DNA from: Monodelphis domestica
Taxonomy: Eukaryota; Chordata; Mammalia; Didelphimorphia; Didelphidae
Assembly: GCF_027887165.1 (NCBI RefSeq)
Contig: NC_077234.1
Coordinates: 253,859,158 to 253,923,157, forward strand
Length of the DNA stretch: 64,000 nucleotides
Direction of reading: 5' to 3'
Shown: positions 54,530 to 64,000 of the stretch, piece after piece
Layout of the letters: each line of letters opens with the position of its first letter
Position numbering within the stretch: the first letter of the stretch is position 1
Program-made: the position numbers and the translations under genes
Notes under the pieces: generated by a model
The model's input: the letters and a program-made list of their open reading frames with translations, nothing else
The model's database searches: none
Told to the model about the DNA's origin: nothing

Positions 54530-55150
54530 GAATGAGAGTCATCATCCAATGATAAATGGGCAAAAGATATGAACAGATGATTTTTGGATGAAGAAAACAA
54601 AACCATATATAGGTGTATGAAAAAAAATTCTCTAAATCAGTACTGATTGGAGAAATGCAAGCCAAAGCAATGCTGAAATATCATCTCATACTCACCACAT
54701 GTGCTGAAATGACAAAGGGGAAAAATGACAAATGTTGGAAGGGATATGGAAAATGGGGACACTTATACACTGTTGATGGAGCTGTGAACTGGTCCAACCA
54801 TTTTGCAGGGCAATTTGAAATTGCACCAGAGAGTTGGGAAGCTGTATATGTCATTGGATCCAGCAGTGCCATTGCTGAGTCTCTTTTCTGGGTAGACAGG
54901 GGAAAAGGGAAAATATCCTCTATTTTCCAAGATATTTATGGAAGCTCCCTTAGTGGGGGCAAGGAACTGGAGATTGAAGGGATGTTTATCAATTTGGGAA
55001 TGACTGGGTAAGTTGTGGTATGAAATTATGATATAATACTTTTGCACCATAAGAAACAATGAGCAGCTTAGTTTAAAAAAACTTGGAAGGAACCGCACAG
55101 GATAGAGAGCTGCAGAAAGTTTGGAGTCAGAAGCATAGCGCATTCAGCTA
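54530..55150 (+). mobile_element. L1 3'-end fragment
   Basis: ORF2 C-terminus and 3' UTR: GATAAATGGGCAAAAGATAT, AGTACTGATTGGAGAAATGC, ACTTATACACTGTTGATGGA, CTGGGTAAGTTGTGGTATG. A 132-residue chance ORF (54613-55011) follows this sequence and is not a gene. Confidence 0.7.
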
Positions 55151-56353
55151 CAAAATTAACATTGGAAGAATAAATTTTAAGTGTTACCTCTAGAAAGTGA
55201 ATTGAAAAGTGGAAAAATGAAATATTTAATTTGTACACACACGTTTCTGTACCAGACTATGATCTGTGTGATGCAAGGAGGTGAGGAGGAACTGGGATGG
55301 TTGTGGATTAATTTTCTTAATTTTAAAAGATAAAAAAAAAACCCAAACCACAAATCTATAGCTGTACTAGACACTGGATATCTTTCCAATCCATTAGGCT
55401 GTGCTCCAAGCTCACTCATTTTGTGAATGTGCAAGTATAACCACATCCTTCTCTCAGTGTCATGAGAGTATGAATATTAAAATAATATCTCATAATTTTT
55501 CTTAGTTCATTTCTCTCTCATTCTACGGTATCCAAAGCTTTTGATTTCTCTTTTTAGTATGACCCCAAAGAACTACTTTCCTGAATATAAATTACATTAA
55601 ATTATTACTATAATAAAAATGAAAGTAAGTTGGCTTTAAAATCCCAAATGATAAGCTGTCATTTACCCCAATTTTGACTCTCCTCATCTTTATCAGGCAA
55701 TGCTGTGTTTTTTTGTTTTGTTTTGTTTTGTTTTGAGGAAAGGAGTGCCAAAAGACCACCTTAGGGAATGTATTACCAAAACATTCTGATTTCAAAATAT
55801 CACGAGAGGAGTAAATCATTTAACCATATCAGCTAACTTAAAAATGTGGCAAGTCCTTCCCATTGTGAATGCCACATATGGCCCCAGCTATAGTCTTAGC
55901 TTTACATCACTTTGATCTTCCAGGGACATTTCTCTTTCCCCTTTCTCTCAATAGTCTATATGCCAGTTTCCTTCTAAGTATACATATTAATCACCTAATA
56001 AATTTCCTTCATTCCACATTGGACTTAACAAATTGCTATCTAAAATCTCAGAAGGACCAGAAAGCAAGAGAATTACCCAGTGGATCAGAGACTCAGGAAT
56101 TCCTTGACTGCAAAAAGTTTATCCTCTCCAACTTTTTAAAGTCCTTAAGTTAAACAACATCGTGTGTGACCTCTTTCTCATTTTAAGTTGCATAGATTTA
56201 ACCTCCTATTTTCTCTCCATGTATATGTAAAGGAAAAACAAGCAGGTGTTGATACAGAGACTATATACACAATAGCAAATATTTATTCTTATGCTTAAAA
56301 TATCAAAATAAGTCCTTCAAATTAAATAAGAAACTTATATTTAAATTTCCAAA
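55151..56353. other. Unassigned sequence
   Basis: About 1.2 kb without a recognised repeat, apart from (GTTTT)n at about 55712-55736. No coding frame stands out. Confidence 0.4.
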
Positions 56354-56552
56354 CTGGGGGTAGCTATGTGGCTCAGTGGATTGAGAACCAGACCTAGATA
56401 TGGGAGGTCCTGGATTCAAATCTGGCCTCAGACATTTCCTAGTTGTGTGACTCCAGGCAAGTCACTTAACTCCCATTGCCTCACCCTTACTGCTCTTCTG
56501 CCTTAGAACCAATACACAGTATAGATTCTAAAATGGAAGGTTAGGGTTTAAA
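56354..56552 (+). mobile_element. tRNA-derived CORE-SINE
   Basis: GGGGGTAGCTATGTGGCTCA start, GGATTCAAATCTGGCCTCAG, CTAGTTGTGTGACTCCAGGC, 3' end AAATGGAAGGTTAGGGTTTA. Target duplication AATTTCCAAAC / AATTTACCAAAC. Confidence 0.9.
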
Positions 56553-56899
56553 AAACGAATTTACCAAACAAAGGAAGCAAAGTATTAGCTTTATTCATCA
56601 TCAAGAGATGCAAAAGAAATATAATACCTCATAAGATATCTGATGAGATAATACTAATAAATACTCAACTAAGAAAACAATACATAAAAGTAATTTATCC
56701 AGTATTAAGTTGCTTTGTCACTAAATATTCAGGAAATGGAAATAATTTTGAATTGTAGAAGTTGGAAAAAGTACAATGGAGGGGGGGAAAGGGCTTAAAT
56801 TGAGTTTGGACAAAGGAATGGAATCTAGATAGGCAGAGATGGAGACAGGCTATTTGAATGGGGGAAGTGGTGTGGGGTGAAAGCTTATAGAAATACGTG
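56553..56899. other. Unassigned sequence, possibly decayed L1
   Basis: A-rich plus-strand sequence. CATCAAGAGATGCAAAAGAA hints at the L1 C-terminal region, but the match is too weak to annotate. Confidence 0.3.
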
Positions 56900-57362
56900 G
56901 TATGCAGAAAGGTTCAATATTAGGAAAATTATCAGTATGATTGACCAATGACAAAACCAACAGAAATCTAATCTCAATAGATGCAGAAAAAGCTTTTGAC
57001 AAAAAGTAACACCAATTTATATATATGAATTAGAGAGCATAGGAATAAATAGAGAGCTTCCTTTAATATGAGTAGTATCTAAGACCATCAACAATCATTA
57101 TCTTGTAATGGGGATAATCTAGAAGCCTTCTATGTAGGAAAAGAAGTGAACACGGATGTCCATTATCACCACTATTATTCAATATTGTACTCAAAATGCT
57201 AGTGATTGAAGTAAGTGAAGAAATATTTAAGGAATTAGAATAGACAATGAAGAAACAAAATTATCATTCTCCACAGATGATATAATGGTATATTTAGAGA
57301 ATCCTAGAGAATCAACTACAATTAGTTGAAATAATGAACAACTTTAGCAAAGTTTCAGCATA

Positions 57363-57387
57363 TAAAATAAACCCATGTAAGTCATTA
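57363..57387. repeat. Target-site duplication, left copy (25 bp)
   Basis: 25 bp beginning TAAAATAAACCC and ending GTCATTA, identical to 58587-58611. It belongs to the host L1. Confidence 0.95.
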
Positions 57388-58586
57388 TAGTATAGTGGTA
57401 GTCTCTTGGTGACCGAGAATGACAATTGTCTTTGTGCATTATCATCTATTGATGTACCCTCATGTGGCTTTGAAGTCCAAAGGCTAAGGGGCAAAGTTTG
57501 TGGCACATGGGGAATGGAACACTAGTTGTTACAGGAGGTGCGGTTGTGACCTGGTGTCGGCTTTCACACGCAGCGGCAAGACGTCGACGCCGCTCATCTT
57601 CAAAGGTGATAGTGGCATGGTGAATGTGGGTTCGCCAGCTGCTTCTGACAGAGGCAGCAAGTTCGAGTTGCTTTGGTGTCATGCCAGCCCACTTCAAGTT
57701 GGACTTTAGCTGATCCTTGAATCTTTTCTTTGGTTGGCCTTGTTTCCTGAGTCCAGCTGACAGTTCACCATAGAATACCTGTCTTGGTATTCTCTGTGGG
57801 TCCATGCGGATGACGTGTCCAGACCATCGTAGCTGGCTTTTGAGGACCATTACTTTGATGCTGGTGGAGTTGGTTCTGTCGAGGATTTCCTGGTTGGTGA
57901 TTCGGTCCTGCCATTGGATCCTCATGATTGACCGGAGGAAGCGTTGGTGGAATTGCTCCAGCTGTTTCATGTGCTTCCGATACAGTGTTCATGTCTCGCA
58001 GCCGTACAGGAGCGAGCTGAGGACCACTGCGTTGTACACTTTGAGCTTCATCGCAGTGCTTACACCTCTGTGTTGGAGGACTTTGGAGCGCAGCCGCCCA
58101 AGTGCCTGGTTGGCCTTTTGGATCCTGGCATTAATCTCGTGGTCTAGGGACCTGTCCTTGGCAATGGTGCTGTCCAGGTACTTGAAAGTGTTGACATTAG
58201 AAAGCTGCATACCATAGATTGTAATGCATGGCTGGTTAGGCGGCCTCCCTGGTACAGGTTGGAACAGCACCTCTGTTTTGCTGAGGTTGATAGTCAGGCC
58301 AAACAGTTTTGTTGCTGTAGAGAACCTGTCCACAATGGTTTGGAGATGATTTTCTTGGTGGGCCATGAGAGCACAGTCATCTGCAAAGAGAGCTTCTAGG
58401 ATGAGTCTCTCTGTTGTCTTTGTTTTTGCAGTCAGGTGACGAAGGTCAAATAGTGAGCCATCCAGTCGGTATTTGATGTAGACGCCCAGGTCTAGATCCA
58501 TCACAGCATGTCGTAATACCTGGGTGAAGAATAGGTTGAATAGTACCGGAGCGAGGACACAGCCTTGTTTCTCACCATTGGAGATG
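57388..58586 (-). mobile_element. RTE-clade LINE, 5' truncated, recent
   Basis: About 1.2 kb inserted in the L1, flanked by a perfect 25-bp duplication. The 3' end (reverse strand CTCGGTCACCAAGAGACTAC, then CACTATACTA) matches the copy at 17.1 kb. The insertion is GC-richer than its surroundings and keeps many CpGs (GCAAGACGTCGACGCCGC), and its reading frame is broken only once. Both features suggest a young insertion. Confidence 0.9.
57446..58586 (-). pseudogene. RTE reverse transcriptase, C-terminal part, one nonsense codon
   Basis: About 380 codons in one frame. RT motifs: SNGEKQGCVLAPVLFNLFF, then the catalytic box LEALFADDCALMAHQ (the two Asp at 58376-58381), LTINLSKTEVLFQP and NVNTFKYLDSTIAKD. 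Then LSSLLYGCET is followed by TGA (57989-57991) where the family has Trp, and the frame continues as TLYRKHMKQLEQFHQRFLRS, RWSGHVIRMD and KRFKDQLKSNLKWAG. The C-terminus has a short Cys/His motif, CHKLCPLAFGLQSHMRVH. In RTE elements this protein also carries an N-terminal endonuclease, lost here by 5' truncation. Confidence 0.9.
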
Positions 58587-58611
58587 TAAAATAAACCCAT
58601 GTAAGTCATTA
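58587..58611. repeat. Target-site duplication, right copy (25 bp)
   Basis: Identical to 57363-57387. The host L1 resumes with GCATTTCTATATACTGCC. Confidence 0.95.
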
Positions 58612-60440
58612 GCATTTCTATATACTGCCAACAAACCCAGGAGCAAGAGATATAAACAGAAATTCCAATTAATTTAAGAGGAAATAAAATAAATTACTTG
58701 GGAGTCAACATTTCAAGAAACTGTATGAACTTGTTTACAAAATATTTTTCCCATAACTAAATATTTTACAACTGGTAAAATATTAGTTGCTCATAGGTAG
58801 ATCAAACAAATTTGATAAATATGACAATTTTACCAAAATTAATCTACTTCTCCAGGGTCATGCAAACCAAAATCCCCCCAAAGTATTGCATATAGCTAGA
58901 AAAAATAATCACATAATTAATGTAGAAGAACAAAAGGTCAAGAATATTGATGGAATGAAAGAAAAAAATGTGAAGGGTTATGAACTAGGAGTACCAGATT
59001 TCAAGCTGTATTACAATGTAGTAATCATCAAAACAATTTGGTGCTGGCTAAGAAATAGAGTAGGGGATCATTGGAATTGCTTAAGTACACAAAACCCAGT
59101 GATAAATGTCCATAATGACTTAGTGTTTGGGAAGTCAAATGATCCAACCTTTTGGGACAAAAATTCACTGTTTGACAAAAATTGTTGGGATAGACTGACA
59201 TCTCCATATACCAAGATAAGGGCAACTTAGGCACATGATCTAAATATAAAGGGTAATACTGTAAATAAATTAGAGGAACATAAAATAGCTTACATGTCAG
59301 ATGTATGGATGAGAAAAGAACTTCAATCCAAACAAGAGATAGAGAGCAGAATAAAGTGTGAAATGGATAGTTTTTATTATATTAAGCTAAAAAGTGTTTG
59401 TACATACAAAACAAATGCAATCAACAGAGGGCAGGCAGAAATCTGGGATATTTATTTATTCATTTTTGCAGCATGTTTCTCTGGTAAAGCAATAATTTTT
59501 CAAATTCATAGAGAAAATCAAGTTTTTAAAGTCAAAGTCATTGTCCAATTTTTAAATGGTCAAAGGATAGGAAAGTTTTTATATGAAGAAATCAAAGACG
59601 TCTATCCTCACATGAAAAAAAATGTTACAAATAATTATAGAAACACAAACTAAAACAGTTCTGAGATACCACCTCATGCCTATCAGATTATCTAATATGA
59701 TAGAAAGGAAATGATAAATGTTTGAAGTAATGTAGGGAAATCAAGACACTGATACACTGTTTTTAGAGTTGTGATCTTTTCCAACAAATCTGTAGAGCAG
59801 TTTGGAACTATGTTCAAGGAATTCTAAAACCATGCATACTCTATAATACTAGATCTGTATCCCCAAAAGAACCAAAAAAAGAAAAAGAAACTATTTTTAA
59901 AAATTATTGCAGCTCTTTTTGCAGTGGCAAAGTATTAGAAAGTGAGAAGTTGTCCATCAATTCAGGAATAGGTAAAAAAAAAGTTGTGGTATATGATAGT
60001 TATGGAATAGTATTATGATTTTAAAATGACAAACAGGATGATTTAAGAAATATATGGAAAGATTTATGTAAACTGATATGAAGTGAAAGGAAGAAACAGT
60101 AAGCAAAAAACATTGTTGTCAGTGACAGCAATGTTTCTTGATGAATAGCTGTTCATGACCTAGTTATTCTTAGCTGTCCAGGGATCTAATACAATTTGAG
60201 AGACTCATGAAAGAACTGATGGAGTATGAATGTAGGTTGAAACATACTCTATCTTCTTTTCTTCTTTTTCTTTCTTTTTATTTGAGATCTCTTCCATAAA
60301 ATATAATGGAGGAAAATATTTTATATATTTAAAAAAGTAAATTCTATATCATATTGCTTACTATCCCAGGGAGAAGGAAGGGCAAGAAATGAGAGTCAAG
60401 AGAAGGAAGAGAATTCAGAACACAAAACTTTAAAAAAATA

Positions 60441-62124
60441 AAGTACTCTTTAAAAAAAGATTATACAAATAGAGAGACAAGAATCAGCACGTCCAAGGTA
60501 AATAATAGTTTACTGACTGGAACTCGGTTATGAGTATGGAAACTGAAAAATGAATTTGAATAGGTATTCTTAAGAATAAATAATGTATTAGGTCTCTACC
60601 TAATGGTCTAAGGAGTTTGGAAGATCTGAGTCCAAGACTCAGTTTAGCTACAATAATATCTACATGATCTTTGAGAAGTTTTTTGACTTCTTAAAGCTCT
60701 GGCTCCCATCCTAAGAATAAGAAAGTTGCAAAGTTGCTTCCAATGAAGTTGCAAATGGAAGTTTACTATTCTAATAAAATCATGTTTGGTAAAAAAACAA
60801 ATACAAACAAACAAAAAACATTTTACCAAGGGTTGTTGAATCTAAACACAGAAGGTTGGATTTTATTTTTTAAATCATGGTAGTTTATAAACCTGTTGAA
60901 TAATTTCTCTGCCATTTTATTATGTTTATTTATGTCTAATTTCCTCATTTTCTTTCATCTATTCTAAACTTAATTTCCTTTTCTTTATTCTTTGACACCA
61001 ATCTCTGCTTATACCATAAAGGATCCTTTTTTGTTACAATACTTGAGAATTTTGAGTTTTGGAATTGGTATATACAATGCCTTTCCTGCCCAATCTTGTG
61101 GGAGAGATACTTTATAAAATCCAGGAAATACACATACTCTATTTGCATAATTTAAGTTGAATTATATTTTCAAATCTTAAAAACCATGTCTCATTAAAGA
61201 AGAGGGGGAAATGATTTCTCTATTTCAATATACAATACAACATCATCAAATTCATTTATTCTTCTACGTGTCTCACACATTGCCTCACTGCACTAATTAG
61301 TATTCCATATGGTGTTCATTTCTTTCCCCATTTCATTGCTTTATTTTTGGAATTTTAAAAAAAAGTGTTTTCATTACATTCTTAATCAATCCTCATGCTT
61401 TGTTTCTTTTATATTTTTTCTGCTGAAGCAGACATTCTAATAGTATCCACCTTTTCAAAGTTTAGATATTTCAATCCTATTAATTCAAATTCAGTAGAAA
61501 TTATTAATCTGATGACTAATGCATTGCTCCAATTATGGCTACACAATTCTCTACTTTTATCTTGACAAAAGCTTCCCCCACACATAATAGTAGCAGGCTT
61601 CTATTTTTGTCACAATTTGTTAATAATAACATTTTATGTTATTGGAATACTGTTGAAATGTTAAATTGTAAAAAGCACATATGGTACCCATGCTGGTATA
61701 TTATGGTCAGATATTCTAAGGGCCAAAGTGATAGTCCTTAAGGAATGAAAGAAACACTAAAGAGTATTTATCATGATCTCCATATTTCATTTTTCTCTGT
61801 CCATTGGAGACTTTAGATGGCCCTATTCCCTATCATAAATATATCAGAAAGAATATGATTACTCTGGAGCAAAGACCTTTGTCTTTCATCTGAGGACAAA
61901 AAAGTAAAAATGAGATTTAAGCATGCCCTTGAGATTTGAATAGATCTCTTTTCACTTTTCAGAGCGAGAATTAACTTCTTCCAAGTTAATTTGGGAGTAC
62001 AGGTGTCAAGTGTATTAACTTTGGGGAATTGAATTGTCAGTCTGTGATAGGCACTTTGAGACATGGAAATCTTCTGTTCTAGGACCTATCTGCTTGTTCG
62101 TATAGATTATGATCAAGTCATTTG
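60441..62124. other. Unassigned AT-rich sequence
   Basis: About 1.7 kb with no recognised repeat or gene. ORFs are short and featureless. Confidence 0.4.
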
Positions 62125-62285
62125 AGAGGCTGGATGGTATAGTGAGTAAGGTAATGGAATTGAAGTTTTGGCCTTTAATGAGCAGTGTGATCCTCAAAAT
62201 TTTATGTAACTACTTTGTGCCTCATTTCCCTTATCTGTAAAATGAGAAGGCTGGATTCAGTGGCCTGTAAGGTTCCAGAAAAGAC
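62125..62285 (+). mobile_element. MIR / CORE-SINE fossil
   Basis: GAGGCTGGATGGTATAGTGA, GAGCAGTGTGATCCTCAAAA, GTGCCTCATTTCCCTTATCT, GTAAAATGAGAAGGCTGGAT in MIR order. Confidence 0.65.
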
Positions 62286-63334
62286 AATCTGTAATCAGCA
62301 TGTAGAGAGTTAATACTGAACCCCAAACTGGATGGAAAGTGAGGACAATTTATAAAAGGGCAATACAGTGTTCTCAACTTATAGTATTTCTCCTTAAGTT
62401 TACTCTGGTTGAGTGATTATGTTTCCTGATCTCACAAAAGATCACAGACAGAAATTATTTAAAACATTTTCTATGACATTTAAGAGCAAGATGGGAGCAA
62501 AAATGGGAGGCCAAGTTGGGATATTTAGAGATGATTAGATGAAGCACTCTAGGAGAGTGCTTTAACATTTTTTCCACTTTTACATAATGATTAATAAAAC
62601 TTGTGACTACAGATGACTTGATCATCTATGATTTATCCATTTAGAGGATTGAGATCACACTATTTCTGAAATGAACTGATATTGCAATCCAATATTTTTC
62701 TGTCTTATATATGAAATTATGAACTACTCTCCTTGCTGGTAGAGTACTTACTCTAGTCTCATTCCATTTATTCCTACTTGAAGTTACAGGTTGCCTCCTC
62801 AGAAGCATGTCTACTAAAATTCTCAGGGTTTTAGGGGCCTCCTGAACTCCTATTGATGTGATTTTAATTTTCTAATAGCAAGTAGATTCAACTAGGTTTT
62901 AACAAGGACATTTACTTAAACATAACAGGAAGAAAAGTAGTTATAAAACATTCCTACCATAAACCTGGATTACTCACCAAACACACCACATTCAAGCTTA
63001 AAGTACATTGGTAGTCTCAAATGAAACAATAAAACAGTAATCATGGAAACAATTGGCATTGTTTAAAAGATAGAGAGGTAGATCAGTGAAACTATGAGGT
63101 GTACAATGTACTGAAACAAATTAAGAGGTATCATAGTATTGATAAATGCAGAGATTCCACCTATTATGATAAGAATTTATCAAAAAATAGCAGGAAAGAA
63201 AGTTTTCCAGATACTGTATCATCTCAGACAGTATACAATATATCCCTTCCCTTTCTTTCCTTTCCCTTCCCTTAATATATACACACATACACATATATAG
63301 AGAGAGTAAGAATAATTTTAAAATTAATAATCAT
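62286..63334. other. Unassigned sequence
   Basis: Ordinary AT-rich DNA. A pyrimidine-rich and TA/CA microsatellite tract lies at about 63240-63306. Confidence 0.4.
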
Positions 63335-63690
63335 TAGAATTGACAATTTTATTAAAAAGACAATTCAAAATAAAAACAGCCACATGAAAAACCACCTTTC
63401 TTCATCATTAATTAAGGAAATAGAAAATGAAGATGTTCTAAGTTTCTTCCAAATACCTTTCAGATATGCAAAGTTGAAAAAAAGGGAAAATGGCAAATAT
63501 TGGAAAGCATACCAGAAAAGCAGCACATTAGTATACTTTTGCTGGAAATATGACTTGGCCCAGACATTCTGTAAAATAATGTAGAATATATAAACCCAAA
63601 GTTACTAAACCACATATTCTTTCACTCATATGTTCCACCATAAGCAATAAATATTTTCTTCAATGAGATTCAAGAAAGAAGAAAAAATAT
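63335..63690 (+). mobile_element. L1 3'-end fragment
   Basis: Diverged ORF2 C-terminal and 3' sequence (AAAGACAATTCAAAATAAAA; AAAAAGGGAAAATGGCAAAT; CCAGACATTCTGTAAAATAA). Confidence 0.5.
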
Positions 63691-63699
63691 TTATCTATC

Positions 63700-63805
63700 T
63701 TACTTTGTTATGAGGATCAAATGAAACATTTGTAATTTACTTAATACATTGCCTTACACAAAGTAGGCATTATAAAAATGCTTATTCCCTTTCCCTTCTT
63801 TTCAC
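63700..63805 (+). mobile_element. MIR-type 3' end
   Basis: TGAGGATCAAATGAAACATT, TACATTGCCTTACACAAAGT and AGGCATTATAAAAATGCTTA match the 3' part of a MIR/Ther-1 element. Confidence 0.6.
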
Positions 63806-63850
63806 TTTATGTACAAAAATACTTATATCAATTCTTTTCATAATAGCAAT

Positions 63851-64000
63851 GAGGGAGCCAAGATGGTGGAGTAATCCTCAGAAGCTCTGTGACACCATAA
63901 GAATTCCCTCTGACCAAGTTTAAAATATCTCCACAAAATGAATACAGGAGTGAAAGAACTAACAAGGAGATAGAATGAAATAACTTTCAAGAAAAGAAAA
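63851..64000 (+). mobile_element. L1 5' end, continues beyond the window
   Basis: GAGGGAGCCAAGATGGTGGA is the typical start of an L1 5' UTR, with a YY1-like CAAGATGG just inside it. Only 150 bp are in view, so completeness cannot be judged. Confidence 0.75.

Larger units (their letters stand above)
56900..60440 (+). mobile_element. L1 ORF2 and 3' UTR relic
   Basis: Starts in the RT finger region (TTCAATATTAGGAAAATTAT, ATAGATGCAGAAAAAGCTTT), passes the catalytic box (STDDIMVYLENP; DD at 57276-57281), is interrupted by an RTE insertion (57388-58586), and resumes with the ORF2 C-terminal half (IIKTIWCWLRNRVGDHWN, FWDKNSLFDKNCW) and a 3' UTR to about 60440. Frames of 147 and 119 residues (58787-59230, 59294-59653) are broken pieces of ORF2. 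Confidence 0.8.

Noticed and set aside
54613..55011. 132-residue ORF with an orderly look
   Set aside because: The sequence follows the L1 ORF2 C-terminus and 3' UTR step by step; chance absence of stops.
57804..58217. 137-residue plus-strand ORF
   Set aside because: Antisense shadow of the RTE reverse transcriptase on the minus strand.

Overview
The window looks like gene-poor, AT-rich nuclear DNA from a marsupial. I found no exon, RNA gene or intact protein-coding gene. The marsupial call rests on the repeats: many L1 copies whose ORF1, inter-ORF and 3' UTR sequences are of the opossum/wallaby type, five ~200-bp tRNA-derived CORE-SINEs, a SINE with a Bov-B-like tail, RTE-type LINEs, short hAT-like non-autonomous DNA transposons and several LTR families. 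The species cannot be named from sequence alone. Family names are from recognition, not from a database search, and most element borders are good to tens of bases.

Layout. 1-4.9 kb: four L1 fragments in both orientations, one split by a CORE-SINE and one by a 739-bp solo LTR. 5.2-5.7 kb: an RTE-like 3' fragment. 6.8-11.2 kb: an LTR-like block, then two consecutive, broken class I-like endogenous retroviral gag regions (ERV-A at 8.3-9.8 kb, ERV-B at 9.8-11.2 kb). 12.3-13.6 kb: one LTR nested inside another. 14.0-15.0 kb: an hAT-like element, a MIR and a perfect 50-bp direct repeat. 15.4-21.7 kb: three stacked minus-strand L1 copies with ORF1; the first has a nearly full 5' UTR, and an RTE tail and an LTR-like block are inserted. 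23.5-26.4 kb: a minus-strand LTR element with two LTR ends, a polypurine tract and a signal-peptide-like ORF. 26.4-35.6 kb: L1 mosaic with a nested hAT element, a nested L1 carrying a 319-bp tandem duplication, and a SINE. 35.6-37.1 kb: the largest clearly repeat-poor block, with a candidate regulatory cluster. 37.1-41.4 kb: more L1 and a SINE. 43.1-47.0 kb: ERV-C, the best retroviral remnant (5' LTR, gag, protease, start of reverse transcriptase). 47.0-50.8 kb: L1 5' region, old inverted L1 pieces, and an LTR split by a young L1. 51-56.5 kb: MIR/L2-type fossils and SINEs. 56.9-60.4 kb: an L1 ORF2 relic split by a well preserved RTE copy with a 25-bp target-site duplication. 63.85 kb: the 5' end of an L1 that runs off the window.

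The elements are best read as a stack of insertions. The most unusual observations are these. In ERV-C, Gag has a strongly hydrophobic N-terminal region in frame with capsid, and ERV-B carries a similar hydrophobic ORF at a similar distance upstream of its capsid. A minus-strand LTR element has a leader-peptide-like ORF but no visible gag or pol. An LTR-like insertion has a 15-17-bp target duplication, too long for a retroviral integrase. None of these is intact as a gene.
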